In this document: one piece after another, positions 9,996 through 20,524 of the stretch
How positions within the stretch are numbered: the stretch's first letter is position 1
Layout of the letters: each line of letters starts with the position of its first letter
Position numbers and translations under genes: made by a program
The notes under the pieces: generated by a model
Told to the model about the DNA's origin: nothing
The model's database searches: none
What the model saw: only the letters and a program-made list of their open reading frames with translations
Origin: Peronospora farinosa
Taxonomy: Eukaryota > Oomycota > Peronosporomycetes > Peronosporales > Peronosporaceae
Direction: 5' to 3'
Length of the DNA: 64,000 bases
Assembly: GCA_947646735.1 (NCBI GenBank)
Contig: CANTFK010000528.1
Location: forward strand, 124,001 to 188,000

Positions 9996-10866
9996 GTGGC
10001 TGTTGTCTAACAGATTTAGAACCCCTGAAAGGGTCTTTATGTCGCTGAAGCTCGATGAAGGAAAAAAGCCATTGGAAAACCCACTGTTTTCCTTGTGGGA
10101 ATATTTTGTCAAGAAAACCACGCGTGAGATAGACGTGACCAAGGTGATGATAAAAGCTATGGTTAATGCATTGGGAGGTGAAAAGAAACTGGCCGAGATC
10201 CTTCTTCAAGCAAAGACTTCAGAAAGGAAATCTATATGCGATAAAGCTAGATATCTTTTTTCTTATCAAACTCACTACTGGATTCGAAATTCCTACACGC
10301 CAGAGGCTGTGTTCGAACTTCTGGGTCTCAACGATAAAAAGAATATCAAAGAAGTGGGCCCAGACGATTTTTACGCTTTAAAACATTCTTTAATTTTTAT
10401 TAAAGAACCGACTATAGAGAATTTATTGAAAGCATCGGACTCCAAGGAGCCATTGAAACCATCGGACTCCAAGGAGCCATTGAAACCATCGGACTCCAAG
10501 GAGCCATTGAAACCATCGGACTCAAAGGAGCCATTGAAACCATCGGACTCAAAGGAGCCATCGAAACCATCGGACTCAAAAGAGCCATCGGAACCATCGG
10601 ACTCAAAGGAGCCATCGGAACCATCAGATTTAAAGGAGCCATCGGAACCATCGGAAACAACAGATCTGACTCAGAGTTCGCTTGGAAAGCTTTGGATCGA
10701 ACACGTGTTAACAGTAGCAAAAAGTGGCCCTAGTTTTAAGTTAAACGAACGTGATAAAGGGTACGTGGTAGATGTTATAAGTAAACTCAAACGGAGCGTT
10801 TCTCCGAGTGCGGCCGTATACGTGATGCTAAGAGTGTTAGAAGGAGGCGCGGTTTCCCTTAAATAG
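9996..10866 (+). pseudogene. RxLR-WY effector pseudogene, 3' part (WY modules, repeat linker)
   Basis: This continues the gene cut at 1871. With one GTGGC copy removed, the frame crosses the insertion as a Trp-Trp-Leu motif that aligns with RWWLW of the effector at 22863-23906. It then reads about 285 codons to a TAA at 10864-10866. The order is TPERVF, LWEYFVKK (the W and Y of a WY module), a YLFSYQTHYW helix and YTPEAVFELLGL, matching TPDDVF, AWKYFVV and VKSVFHRLKL of the other effector. A 72-residue linker of eight SDSKEPLKP-like units follows, then a last module (LGKLWIEHVL...). The remaining frame is open, so loss is recent. No start codon serves it now. Confidence 0.82.
10435..10650 (+). 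repeat. 27-bp minisatellite inside the effector, eight in-frame copies
   Basis: Eight units of 27 bp code for SDSKEPLKP (four), SDSKEPSKP (one), SDSKEPSEP (two) and SDLKEPSEP (one). Neighbouring copies are most alike and the change runs in one direction, as expected from stepwise duplication. The period is a multiple of three. Confidence 0.95.
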
Positions 10867-11609
10867 CTGAAGAAGAAAAGCTTTACTAAGAAAATTGAGA
10901 AAATTGAGTCGTTTATGAAGACTTTTAAGTAATTTAATGGCAAAGAATCTCAAGTAGATATTTGGATGACGGGGCAGAGCTGGTGGAGGAAATTTTGCTA
11001 CACTCCATAATCAGTATCGGAGATTCTGGTACCTCGATTTTGACGTTGTGGGACAGAGAGTGAAGTGGGTGCTGGTTTTTTGGCTGGTAAAATTAACACT
11101 TTTCATACTTTTTTCATTTGTTTTGTGTGAAGTTGGAAGTCTTATCTGCTACTGATTCTAGAGTACAGCCACGATACTAACGCACAAACACTACAAACAA
11201 TTGACGCAATAGCAGCCTTAGCTGTCTGACAAATGTTGTCTTCTTGCCTGCTTACTGTCGACTGGGAAGCAGTTGGAGGTGATTTTGACCAAGTAATCGC
11301 ATCATTGTCCTGGACTTACTGCGTGTATGTGCCACATCAAATCCAACGTATCGACGACGCTCGGGTCCCCGTTCGAAAGTCCATGCAAAGTACTCAACAA
11401 TTTCCAACCAATCGTGATCATCACTGCGACATTCGTCATTGATGTCTCAGTATCATCGGTCGTCATCCCAGAGCGTGGATCGCTCTTTTTACCATCGCCT
11501 CAGCCTTTGCTTCGATGGTTCGCGATGGTTGTTCCAAATGATACAGAAGCTAACAAGAAGATTGATTAACGTAAAGGAAGGACAAGGAACCATTCTAAAT
11601 TAAGGTTGT
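10867..11609. other. Intergenic, no supported gene
   Basis: Mixed-composition DNA between the effector and the SLC30A9-like relic. Short open frames occur on both strands without recognisable motifs. The first exon of the SLC30A9-like gene could lie around 11440-11600, but I cannot identify it. Confidence 0.5.
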
Positions 11610-12742
11610 TGAACCCATATATCCTTTGCCCAAGCCACGGACGGATGTTATTAAGGCCTATTTCCCGGGAAAAGTGTACCGCTCGACGTCACAGGATGTG
11701 GTATTCCGAGCTATGGCGGGAACACAGCCATTACGGTCCTTAAGGTATTAGCGTGGCTAAAGACTGGCTCCAATGCGATGCTTTCAGAGGCTATTCACTC
11801 GCTCGTGGACACCGGCAATCAGGCTATCCTTATCTTGGGTCTGAAGCAAGCGTCAGGTGTACCGGACAAGAAACATCAGTACGGATACGTACTCGCTGCG
11901 TACTTTTGGTCGCTCATCTCTGCATTGGGCATTTTCTGGTTAGGCTCAGGTGTGACTGTTGTTCACGGGATCTAGTCGATCCTGGAGCCTCCAAAAGAGC
12001 TCACACTGTCATGGGAGATCTGATGCGTGCTTGCGGCTTCTTTCAGCATCGACGGATGGGTCAGTACAGAAACTACTGGCCACCAAACCCAAAAACATGT
12101 CGTTTTATCAGCACGTGAAGCGGACGAAAGACCCGTTTATGATGGCTGTCTGCTCGAGGATCTCTCGGCCTGTGTGGGTGTTATTATTGCTGGATGCGGC
12201 ATCGGGGACAGCCAGATTACCGGCAACACGCTGTGGGATAGCCTCGCAAGTGTTTCTATTGGTGTGCTTCTTGGTGGTGTTGCAGTATCACTAATCTGCC
12301 TGAACCAAAAGTATTTATTGGGTCAGTCAGTGGAGCCAGAAATTGAGAATGGTATCCGTGAGTCGTTGCTGGCACGTCCGTCCATTGACAACGTGTATGC
12401 TGTCCAGTCACAGTGGGTTGGACTATCGACATTTAGCTTTAAGGTAAGACGGCAGCACAAAGCAACCTCTGCATGTACTCTGTTGTCTTGTGGCTCTGAC
12501 CTGTGTGGATATACGACATTTGTAGGCTGAAGTGGACTTTGATGGAACGTACTTGGCAGCGAGACTATTACGAATGTTCGCGTGCTGGTCTGGTCATTCT
12601 ATTGATACATGGTACTTACAATGCTGTCTTATTGTTTACTTTTGGTAGGTACAAGCCGGTATTTTTGGAATCAAAGGATTTGGAAAATGATCTATCACTC
12701 ATTCTATCCTGGTACGCAGAGAATGTGTACTTTTGTCAATGA
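11610..12742 (+). pseudogene. SLC30A9 (ZnT9)-like cation transporter, decayed
   Basis: The parts resemble the SLC30A9 branch of cation-diffusion facilitators, mitochondrial zinc exporters in animals. They include DVVFRAMAG near 11690, MLSEAIHSLVDTGNQAILIL at 11778, a membrane segment ending VVHGI at about 11970, LEDLSACVGVIIAG near 12155, and WDSLASVSIGVLLGG near 12235. Lesions: one missing base near 11720, a TAG at 11973-11975, a TGA near 12021, and a frame switch between about 12060 and 12140. Two introns still look normal: 12444-12525 (GTAAGA...TAG) and 12576-12648 (GTTCGC...TAG), the second leading to VFLESKDLENDLSLIL. Several independent breaks make a working product unlikely; assembly errors could explain one or two of them. 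Confidence 0.75.
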
Positions 12743-15466
12743 TCTTGTGCGTCCTAGGCGACAGCAGCTTCTGTCCGCTGGGAAGCGGCGAGTGCGTCGA
12801 CATGGACGAGCCCAAGAGCAACACTTTCGCTGCAAGAAACGACATCATGTCCACCTCCTTCGGCAAAGAGCACAGCAAATGCTGCTGAAAAGCAGGAGGC
12901 GGCGTCAGCACTTCAGCGTCTGTGGTGTCGTCATCGGTGCTCATCGAACTGGTCGGGCAATGGCTGACAGTGACTGGGAACTGCGTCTGCTGTAGATGCG
13001 TGTGGCTCCTATCCAGCTCAGGGGATTTCAGCAGTATATCGTCTGAATCAAACCAGTCCAGCAGAGGCAAAGCAAAGGCATCAGTCTCGTCGAAAAAAAG
13101 TCGTCCATGTGCAACTCGGCTTTCGCGTCGCAATATGGGAAGTAGCAACTCCAAGACAATGAGAGAGGTGACCCTTTCCAATGGCATATCTCATCGATAG
13201 AGCATGCTGAGGACGAAGAAATACTCTCTAAAACTCGGCAGGAGCTTTCCAAGAATGACCCCTCTACTCGAGGATATCGCGAGCAAGCGCACCGTGGATT
13301 GAGCTGGCAAGCGGCGATTGGCCACCGGAGTTTTGAAGTCACTACGGATACCTTGAACATCAGCAGTCAATAGGCACGGGACGTCTTGAAGCAAATAAAC
13401 ACTGCAACCAGTTGTTGGAGTTCTAATGCACTGGCAATCACCATCAACTGGTGCTGCAACTGACTGACACTGACACTGACGATGCAGCGCAGCGAGACCC
13501 AAGACGAACTCTTACAGCTTCAAAATGGACGCACGCCTGATAGCAGCCACTGCACTGAAGTACGCGGGCTAATAGACAAGAATCAAACGGCAGACGACCA
13601 TCCGACGTACCTCGTCTTTGTCTACCAGCTACTCCGTCCAACCTGTTCCCCCCCTGCATACCAGCAAGAAGGCCATAGTGTACAAATGATCGGGTGCTGC
13701 AGAGGGTTGAGAAGCAAAAGAAAGACAAGGACGATAAGTACAAGAACACGGCACTTCCACCACATGCAGCATGATGCAGGGAAGAGGCATCACACACGAT
13801 GCATTGTCTCCACTTTAATGCTGCGAGTGGGTGGACACGAGTAGATTGGTTGACATCTGCAACAGTAAACGAAGATGAAGAAGCATAACATATCAGTGCA
13901 GAGAGGCTGGCTGAAAAGTTTGTCGTGATTACGACTTTTTTGTAGACGAGCTAACAGCAGCAGCAGCAGCAGCAGCAAGAAACCGTTCCGGGGTTGATTA
14001 CATTTCCACGCAACAAAAGCCGTTCTGCTGGCAAGTACATGCCTTACGTTGATGTGTAGTTGTCCCGGCGTCTGGTGATCGCCTCCAGGTACAGCAGCGG
14101 CGACTCGCGGCGTTTCATCCTGCGAGTTGCTCTTCGTCTTCTTGATGTAAGCATTTACCACCAGGTCCGCATCGTTCGCGAACCAAGTTAGTAGGCCTGG
14201 AGAAACCAACGAGGAAATGTGATTACACTTCAATCGTCCATCGATTATTTGAGCGACCAAGGGTGCAAGCGATTTTGCTTGTGACGTTGGCACAACTAGC
14301 ACTTTATTGTGACTTGGTGAAGTCTTCGTGATACCTTTGGCACAAATGCTTGAGTGTCTTTCCACATTCAACGCATCCTATTGATATTTCAATGTTGGTC
14401 ACTACATAAACGGTTATTATTGGCACTGAGCCCGCATGACATTGCTCAAAGTCGCAGAATCCGGTTTGATCTCTCCGTGTGCTCGGAAAGAATGAGTATC
14501 AACCAATTTTTACCAGCGATGCCATCGGCACATGTAAATACTTAATCCGCACATGGGAAAGCTCATTCTGGACTATCGCCATTTGGCATTGCTGGCTTAG
14601 AAAAGCGTGCTTGTCCTTGGTGGCAATTTACCGTGCGTCGATAAGTAAGACATTCTCTCTCGATGTCTGCAAAGCATTTGTCCATTGCAAATAACATTTG
14701 TCTTCCTAGATCACTCTACAGAATTTTCACCCGACTTCGTGACAGTACCCATATTACTATCAAAAGTAATGGTAGCGATATCGATATGCGCGTTTACGGC
14801 ACCGATGGCTTCGGTGCTACTCCTGAGCGATGCATCACTTACGCTAGTGGAACCAGTATTGATATCCAGTATCTGCAATTAGAATAGTCATCGGTGATGA
14901 ATGAATACGGGGTGCCCCGTCAGCAACGATAGTGTCGATACCGTCGCTAGGTATAGCAACGGTGACATATAAGCTGCACTACGTGACACCTTTGCAACAA
15001 AGTGGACGGTGATCCTCAGGGGATGTGTCAGGAACTATGAGGATGGGTTCATTGTTGCCAAATAATCATGTGTTAGCAACGACATCTTCTTCGGGCACGC
15101 AGTGATTAACAGCGGTCCCCGACAATCTCGCGCGATACGACAGTATTAAGTCCTGGCTGCGTCTTTGCAGCGGCGGATGCATCCAAGATGGCTTGGCTTG
15201 GCTTGACAACATTACTTGGCTTCACTGCACCCTTGGCGTCCCCTTCAATTCATTTTTTCGGCCGCTCCTTTCTACGCAACTTTTTGGTCACTAAAGTTTT
15301 AGCACCGTCAGCTACACCACGGATTCAACAAACACCGCTAGCATTCTTTCAATTCACAGACATTGCCACGCCACACGTTTCCTTTCCAAAGATATTTTGT
15401 CAGTACTGACACACAAGATGCTGCTGCTCATCTCACCGAAGTAGAGCCAGCTGTGTCTTCGACACC
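12743..15466. other. Long region without a confident gene
   Basis: No recognisable domain on either strand. Noted but not called: a minus-strand frame 12699-13187 with an ATG (162 residues, acidic, Ser/Thr-rich); a minus-strand frame 13790-14371 (193 residues, no ATG, Leu run from a CTG repeat); a plus-strand stretch near 13710-13765 reading VEKQKKDKDDKYKNTALPPH; and a minus-strand stretch near 15230-15330 reading DGAKTLVTKKLRRKERPKK. The last two have protein-like composition and may be relic exons. Stops interrupt everything else. Confidence 0.5.
13955..13977. repeat. (CAG)7 microsatellite
   Basis: Seven CAG triplets plus CA. In the minus-strand frame they read as a Leu run. Confidence 0.9.
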
Positions 15467-18052
15467 TTATAACTGCGGATTCTCCCTTCCTCCTAAGATG
15501 GTTTTCTTCGTAGCCTTTCCGACCGCGTAAGCTTTTCTTTTTGCCCTACGAGTTTCACCATCGTAGCGAGAATTGAGATATCGAGTGCGCTTGCCAGCAA
15601 CGCGGACTTCGCGCCACTCTTCGTGTTTCTTAAGCTGTTCTTGGTATTTGCGCCATATCTTCACTGCCTGGTAGCGCATAAAGTCCCGCTTACAAAATAT
15701 TACCACCGTTCTATTCTCCATACGGGCTAACTCAAATACAAGAGGTGTGTGTGTGTCGGTAGCCGGAGCAACCGCAGTCGCTGCCATCGATCCCTTTCTC
15801 GTGATAACGATGTCAGCCGAAGGTGAAGTCCCGTGTATTTGCTGTTTCTGGCCACCTGTAGTAAGTGGAATCACCCTTGCAAAAGGCCTTTTAGCTCTGT
15901 TTATCTTCCTTGGTATTTGGGCATCCTTCCCATTGTCGACCACATCAAGCTTGATCGGAGATTGAACGTTGTTGACCGCTTTTAAAGAGACCGACACATT
16001 GAGAGATGATTGCTGCCGCCGATGCTGTCCAAATGCTTTATCTATCGGGCTGTCACAAACTCTGCCCACATTAGTCTGCCCCATCGCATTCGGTTCATTT
16101 GTCTTTCGTTTGACTTCCGGGGTACTTGAATGCAAAAAGTATGCCGGCTGCACGGCCTGCTCTAGCACTGCTGTATCCTGAGGCGGTGTTCTGGTATGCT
16201 TCTGAATCAACTGGTACGTTGTAGAGCTATTGCACATGTCAGTACTTGCGACCGCCATCTTACTGCTGCCTGGATTCGGCTCTTCATACGCAGCAATGTT
16301 CGGGTTTGCAAATTCTGTAGATAACTGAACGACAGGAGCGGGCAGCAGTAATTGCGAGGGTGGAGTTGAACTTTCTGAATTTTTTTTTGACGGTCTTGTG
16401 TTCGTGATACAAGCGGTCTGTTCTGATGCACGAGCAGCTCGGGACTCCAAGAAAGCTAGATGCATGGGTGTGCTCGGTCTCGCGGTTGATATAAATGCTG
16501 AGGCTGTCACGTCACTCGCACTCTGGCCCAGTAGGAGGGTCCCAGCAGGCTGTTTTCTACGTAGCTGCTGATAATTTCGTACACTTTGTTGGTGGGACAT
16601 CTTTTGCCGGTTGGCTGAAGCCTTGTTCCTTAGCATCTTACGCCTAGGAGGTATTCGCTTCTGTTTGTCATAGGGTCGACTTGTCGACAAGTCTACGTTG
16701 CTAGATCCGTCCTCATAATTAAGAATATCTCGCATAGTCACCAGTCGCACTGCTTGTCGTGCCAGCGATACACCCGGGACTACCGTAGCTCCAGAAGGTG
16801 GAATTGGCAGTCTTGGGTATACATTCATTTGTCCCTCTATCTGCACCTCTTCTCCAGTCCAAATCCGAAATTGAGAGGGGTTCGCGTTAAACACGGCCTG
16901 CTTTTTCCGAGCTTTCCCGAGATAAACGTTAATACCAGCGGAAACGTTAACAGTGGTATGGTTGCTAACTGCAGGCGCTGCGCTTGTAAAAAACCCCTCC
17001 ATAATCTGGTCCAAGAAAGCGTCATCGAAACTAGGTCCGCTTGCTTTTTCTTGGCGACTGCGTTGGTTTATTTCAGCGGGGTAATACGGCTGTGGTTGAA
17101 GAAGCTCTTGTTGAGTGTATCGTTGTAGTGTTTGCATTCGGGGCACCTTTGTCCTCTCCGCTTGAGTTTCAGCTAGCAACCTTACATCGTGTCTTTCCTG
17201 CCGATAAACTGCAAAGTTATATGGATTTTGAGCTTGCAAATGCGCCTGAACTATTTGCGGATCCTGGTGTAAAGCAAACACTCCATCATTGTCCATCGGC
17301 ACTCCTGACCGTGAACGTTCGTTATAATCTGACATGTACGAGTGTGTCGAAACTGGCGCTGTCGTTGTTCGGACTAGCAGTTGCTCACTACATCCACTTC
17401 GAGCATTGTAAAGCTGTCCAGGCTGCTGTATCACAGCATTCAAATCTCCACCACTACCAAAACTTGGTGTAGGTGTGTGTAAAGTGTACACGTCATTTGT
17501 CCACCCTGTTTGATCTAATCTACCCGCGCTACTCGAGTAGCGTGGTGGTAGTATCCTCTCCACAAACCTCTGGGCTTGCACCTGCTGTCGTTGTACCTTT
17601 TCCTGCTGCCAACGTTGCACCTCCATATGCTGCTGTTGCATCTGTTTCTCTAGCTGATGCTGCTGGTTGATCTGCATCCGTAAGTCCCGTTGCTGCTCAA
17701 GCTGCTCCTGTATCGCACACTGATGCCTTCGATGCCAGTCATTACTGGACGTCGAAGGTGCATTCATGTTCACTAGCATCGACACTTCCTCGTCACGTTG
17801 ACAAAGCATGGGTTTCGTATGATATGGGTCATTAGAAGATGGACACCCAATGGTCGGGAGGCTGTTAAACTGCGACATCTCGTGATTGGGTTCATTACAT
17901 GACTCCTGTTGTTGCTGCTGCTGTTGAGTCGAAAGAAGTCGATGGCACTGCATCAATAGTGGCTCTGATGTGTAGCAAAAGTCGTATAGTGTGCCCGCCA
18001 TGTCTTCGTCGGATAGTGACAAAGCCTTTGCATCCCTTGCCGGGTTCGTCAT
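15467..18052 (-). CDS. Large glutamine-rich, probably nuclear protein (unknown family)
   Basis: 861 codons from the ATG at 18052 without a break. A seven-Gln run lies near residue 45. A strongly Gln-rich coiled region at about 110-165 has heptads such as QLEKQMQQQHMEVQRWQQ. A long disordered Ser/Thr/Pro/Gln middle follows. The basic C-terminus (about 790-855) has MENRTVVIFCKRDFMRYQ, then IWRKYQEQLKKHEEW and dense Arg/Lys, which could bind DNA or carry a nuclear signal. I do not recognise the family; the basic tail recalls CCT-type motifs only loosely. Composition suggests a transcriptional regulator. It sits next to the NDUFAF5-like gene in the same orientation, 117 bp apart, so its promoter must be short or lie inside that gene's 3' end. 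Confidence 0.75.
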   Translation of the reverse strand: MTNPARDAKALSLSDEDMAGTLYDFCYTSEPLLMQCHRLLSTQQQQQQQESCNEPNHEMSQFNSLPTIGCPSSNDPYHTKPMLCQRDEEVSMLVNMNAPSTSSNDWHRRHQCAIQEQLEQQRDLRMQINQQHQLEKQMQQQHMEVQRWQQEKVQRQQVQAQRFVERILPPRYSSSAGRLDQTGWTNDVYTLHTPTPSFGSGGDLNAVIQQPGQLYNARSGCSEQLLVRTTTAPVSTHSYMSDYNERSRSGVPMDNDGVFALHQDPQIVQAHLQAQNPYNFAVYRQERHDVRLLAETQAERTKVPRMQTLQRYTQQELLQPQPYYPAEINQRSRQEKASGPSFDDAFLDQIMEGFFTSAAPAVSNHTTVNVSAGINVYLGKARKKQAVFNANPSQFRIWTGEEVQIEGQMNVYPRLPIPPSGATVVPGVSLARQAVRLVTMRDILNYEDGSSNVDLSTSRPYDKQKRIPPRRKMLRNKASANRQKMSHQQSVRNYQQLRRKQPAGTLLLGQSASDVTASAFISTARPSTPMHLAFLESRAARASEQTACITNTRPSKKNSESSTPPSQLLLPAPVVQLSTEFANPNIAAYEEPNPGSSKMAVASTDMCNSSTTYQLIQKHTRTPPQDTAVLEQAVQPAYFLHSSTPEVKRKTNEPNAMGQTNVGRVCDSPIDKAFGQHRRQQSSLNVSVSLKAVNNVQSPIKLDVVDNGKDAQIPRKINRAKRPFARVIPLTTGGQKQQIHGTSPSADIVITRKGSMAATAVAPATDTHTPLVFELARMENRTVVIFCKRDFMRYQAVKIWRKYQEQLKKHEEWREVRVAGKRTRYLNSRYDGETRRAKRKAYAVGKATKKTILGGRENPQL

Positions 18053-18169
18053 ATTTGTCTTCTCGTCTAATTGTTAATTGAGCTCTATTACGTAGTTGAA
18101 ATTGCACTCTTATATATGACTCAATTGCAAACCCCTATATAAGAGTAAATGGTGATGATGCTAACAATG

Positions 18170-19549
18170 TCACCCATGGCTGAGCTCCTTGAGCGAGTGT
18201 TGTGCTGAGCCACGACGCAGTGGCTTCTGCTGCGATTCATGTGGAGACCAACCAATGAGGTAGATAACCTGAAACGTAGCAGGTACCGTGCCGTCCGATT
18301 GGCCGAACATGGATTGATAGATTGAGGCAGCCGCAAGCAGCGAGTCTCGCGTGGCAGGAGCTCCTCGCGAGTTTATGGCGTGATTTTCACCCATGCCACG
18401 TAGATGCTCCATTAATACAAAGGCATTTGGATAGTCCACTTGGATAAAGTCCGTATCCACTGGATGCAAAGTAGCTAAGTTAGTATTCGTTGTAATTGCA
18501 CTTGGCTGGAACGTTCGTACCAGTGCACAAGTTAAACCCCGTAGCCGACAAGAGGTTGCCAGCATTAGCGACGTTCATGAATGGAGAGATGTGGGGGGAA
18601 ATGCCGCCTTGACGCTCTTGGTCGCCAAGGATAAAGGCACTCCTGTAAAACAATGCAGCATTAGGGCGCGGATACTTTATGCACAATATGGTTATCGTAA
18701 GCGTACCGCAGTTCCTGCAATGAGTCTCCTCCCAGCACCGCACCAATGAATGCACCATCGGGCTTCAGCGTGTCTAGCACCTGGTGAAACGTGCTTTCAA
18801 GATCGTTCACCCAGTGCAAACTTAGTGAGCTCATTACCAAGTCAAAGTGGCGGCTCGGGAATGGAAGGAACTCCTCATCTGCTACCAGACGTGTTGTCTC
18901 CACTGCATAGGCCACAATGACCATGAGTCGAATTAGCATTACAGCACCCTCTCTTGGTTATCAGAATGACTACGTACGCAAGGTGTTCGTCTCCAAGTTG
19001 TCGCGTAGAAGCAATTTCTCTGCATTGTGCAAACATGCGAACGACAGAGTGTCAGACGCCAGTCTCTTCCACTATCGCCGCTCTGCTATACTCGTTCGTA
19101 CCCGCCGAGTCGCACTGGACCAGCTTCTTGATGCCTCCTAGCCCGTGGTCGATGCTCAGGTTCTTGTATAGGTGGCCACTGCCACACCCCAAGTCCAGTG
19201 CCAATGGGAACTCGCGCTCAATATCCTACCATAAGCACACAAAAGACGACAGCCACGGTCATCTTCTGTCCATAGGACGTATTTCACTCAGCTGTGGCTT
19301 GTTCGCACCTCCAAGCGATCGACGAGGCGACGAGCGACCTCGTCCTGAAGATACTCGTACTCGTTACTATTGTCCAAAAGCGCGATGTTGTTCCGCTGTT
19401 GCCTCTTGGTTCCTATTGCATCAAGTAGAAAACGAAGAGATTAGTCAACGTATGAGTCGATGAGCGAGAAGTTTCAGACGATGCTGATATGCACCTCGAT
19501 TAAAGATCGGTATCGTGGAAAACGAGCGTCTAGTCACCAAGGGCTGCAT
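18170..19549 (-). CDS. NDUFAF5-like mitochondrial complex I assembly methyltransferase (six exons)
   Basis: The minus-strand exons are 19480-19549, 19309-19412, about 19058-19225, 18707-18902, 18521-18642 and 18170-18459. Introns are 61-83 bp, with a TACTAAC branch site in the last; the third intron's donor is uncertain. The N-terminus is Arg/Ser-rich and matrix-targeting-like. [12 protein letters not shown] is the SAM-binding motif. [48 protein letters not shown] and [10 protein letters not shown] match the NDUFAF5 family in order. In animals that protein hydroxylates an arginine of NDUFS7 and is needed to assemble complex I; it keeps a methyltransferase fold. Apart from the unclear third intron I see no damage. 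The start is the only in-frame ATG after an upstream stop. Confidence 0.85.
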
Positions 19550-19833
19550 GAAAGCAGTCACACGATTCTGCAAAGCAGCAACAGGCACAGACAAGCGTAA
19601 GGCTTGAGATAGTGATGATAGCCATATAGCGAGTTGTTAGCTAAACCATGGTGCTGCTTGTTTGTTAATCGAGGAATGGGAATTGATTGCTACAGGATCG
19701 AGAGAAAATGGCCAATCATGCAAAGCGATCCCAAGAGATCGATGAAAGAGATCAATGCTTATGCAGTTTTGAGTCACGACGTGACTGCTGTTTGAAGAGA
19801 AACACAGAGGCTAACACAGGATCGCCCTGGTCT

Positions 19834-20324
19834 TTAATGTTTGCTTGATCCCTTGCCACGCCACGGAGCGCTGTCGCTAAAGATTGGAATGAAATTGTTG
19901 ATGGCGTCGCGCTGGTTCTGCACGATGCATTCGCAGATCCACACCAAGTTGCGCACCTCCTGTTCTTTCAACTTTACGTACGCGTAGAAGCAAGCTGCAA
20001 CGGGACAAAACGACTCAGTTAGTTGGTCATACGCAGACACGACACACAAATGCTCTCGGATCCACTCGTACCGAAGTGCATTTGACTCTGAAACGCCAAT
20101 TCCGCCATCTGGACGTCACGCTCGTAAAATGCGTCGTCGATGGACTTGCTGTCCACGCTCTCACTCTGATGAACCTCCCAGATCTTACGATATGCTGGGA
20201 ACGAATCCAATGCTGATCCAAGTGCCGACTCATCGCCAGCTTCCGCCAGAAGCGCCGTCGCATCGGGGTATAGCGAACCAATAGACGGATACAGCGGCTT
20301 GCGGTCTGAGATGCGCATCGCAGG
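19834..20324 (-). pseudogene. V-type ATPase subunit d, 3' fragment
   Basis: Two minus-strand exons, 20072-20324 and 19834-19994, are joined by a 77-bp intron (GTACGA...GCAG). They read the C-terminal third of the V0 sector d subunit (Vma6/ATP6V0D): [32 protein letters not shown], then [20 protein letters not shown] and NNFIPIF. The d subunit couples the rotor stalk to the membrane ring of the proton pump. The expected upstream exons, about two thirds of the protein, are absent. Within about 200 bp upstream the sequence becomes a LeuRS duplicate on the other strand. The surviving exons are intact, so the break is recent or the gene was split by rearrangement. The C-terminus is longer than usual by about 14 residues. 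Confidence 0.8.
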
Positions 20325-20524
20325 CTACAGCACGCGGCGAAGCACAATCAAAATGGTCAGTCCACACTTTTGATTCTGGTAAAAATTAACGTGGCGATAG
20401 CTTCATTGAGAAGAAGAGTAATCTTGTGCCTGACCGCACAGAATCCGAATCATTAGCCGACACACATCGTACTAGTCATCCAAACAGCGCGCAGCGCACA
20501 TGATAGATTGAGGAGACGAAGAAG

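Noticed and set aside
13790..14371. 193-codon minus-strand frame as a gene
   Set aside because: No ATG, a Leu run from a microsatellite, and no recognisable domain; listed only as a possibility.
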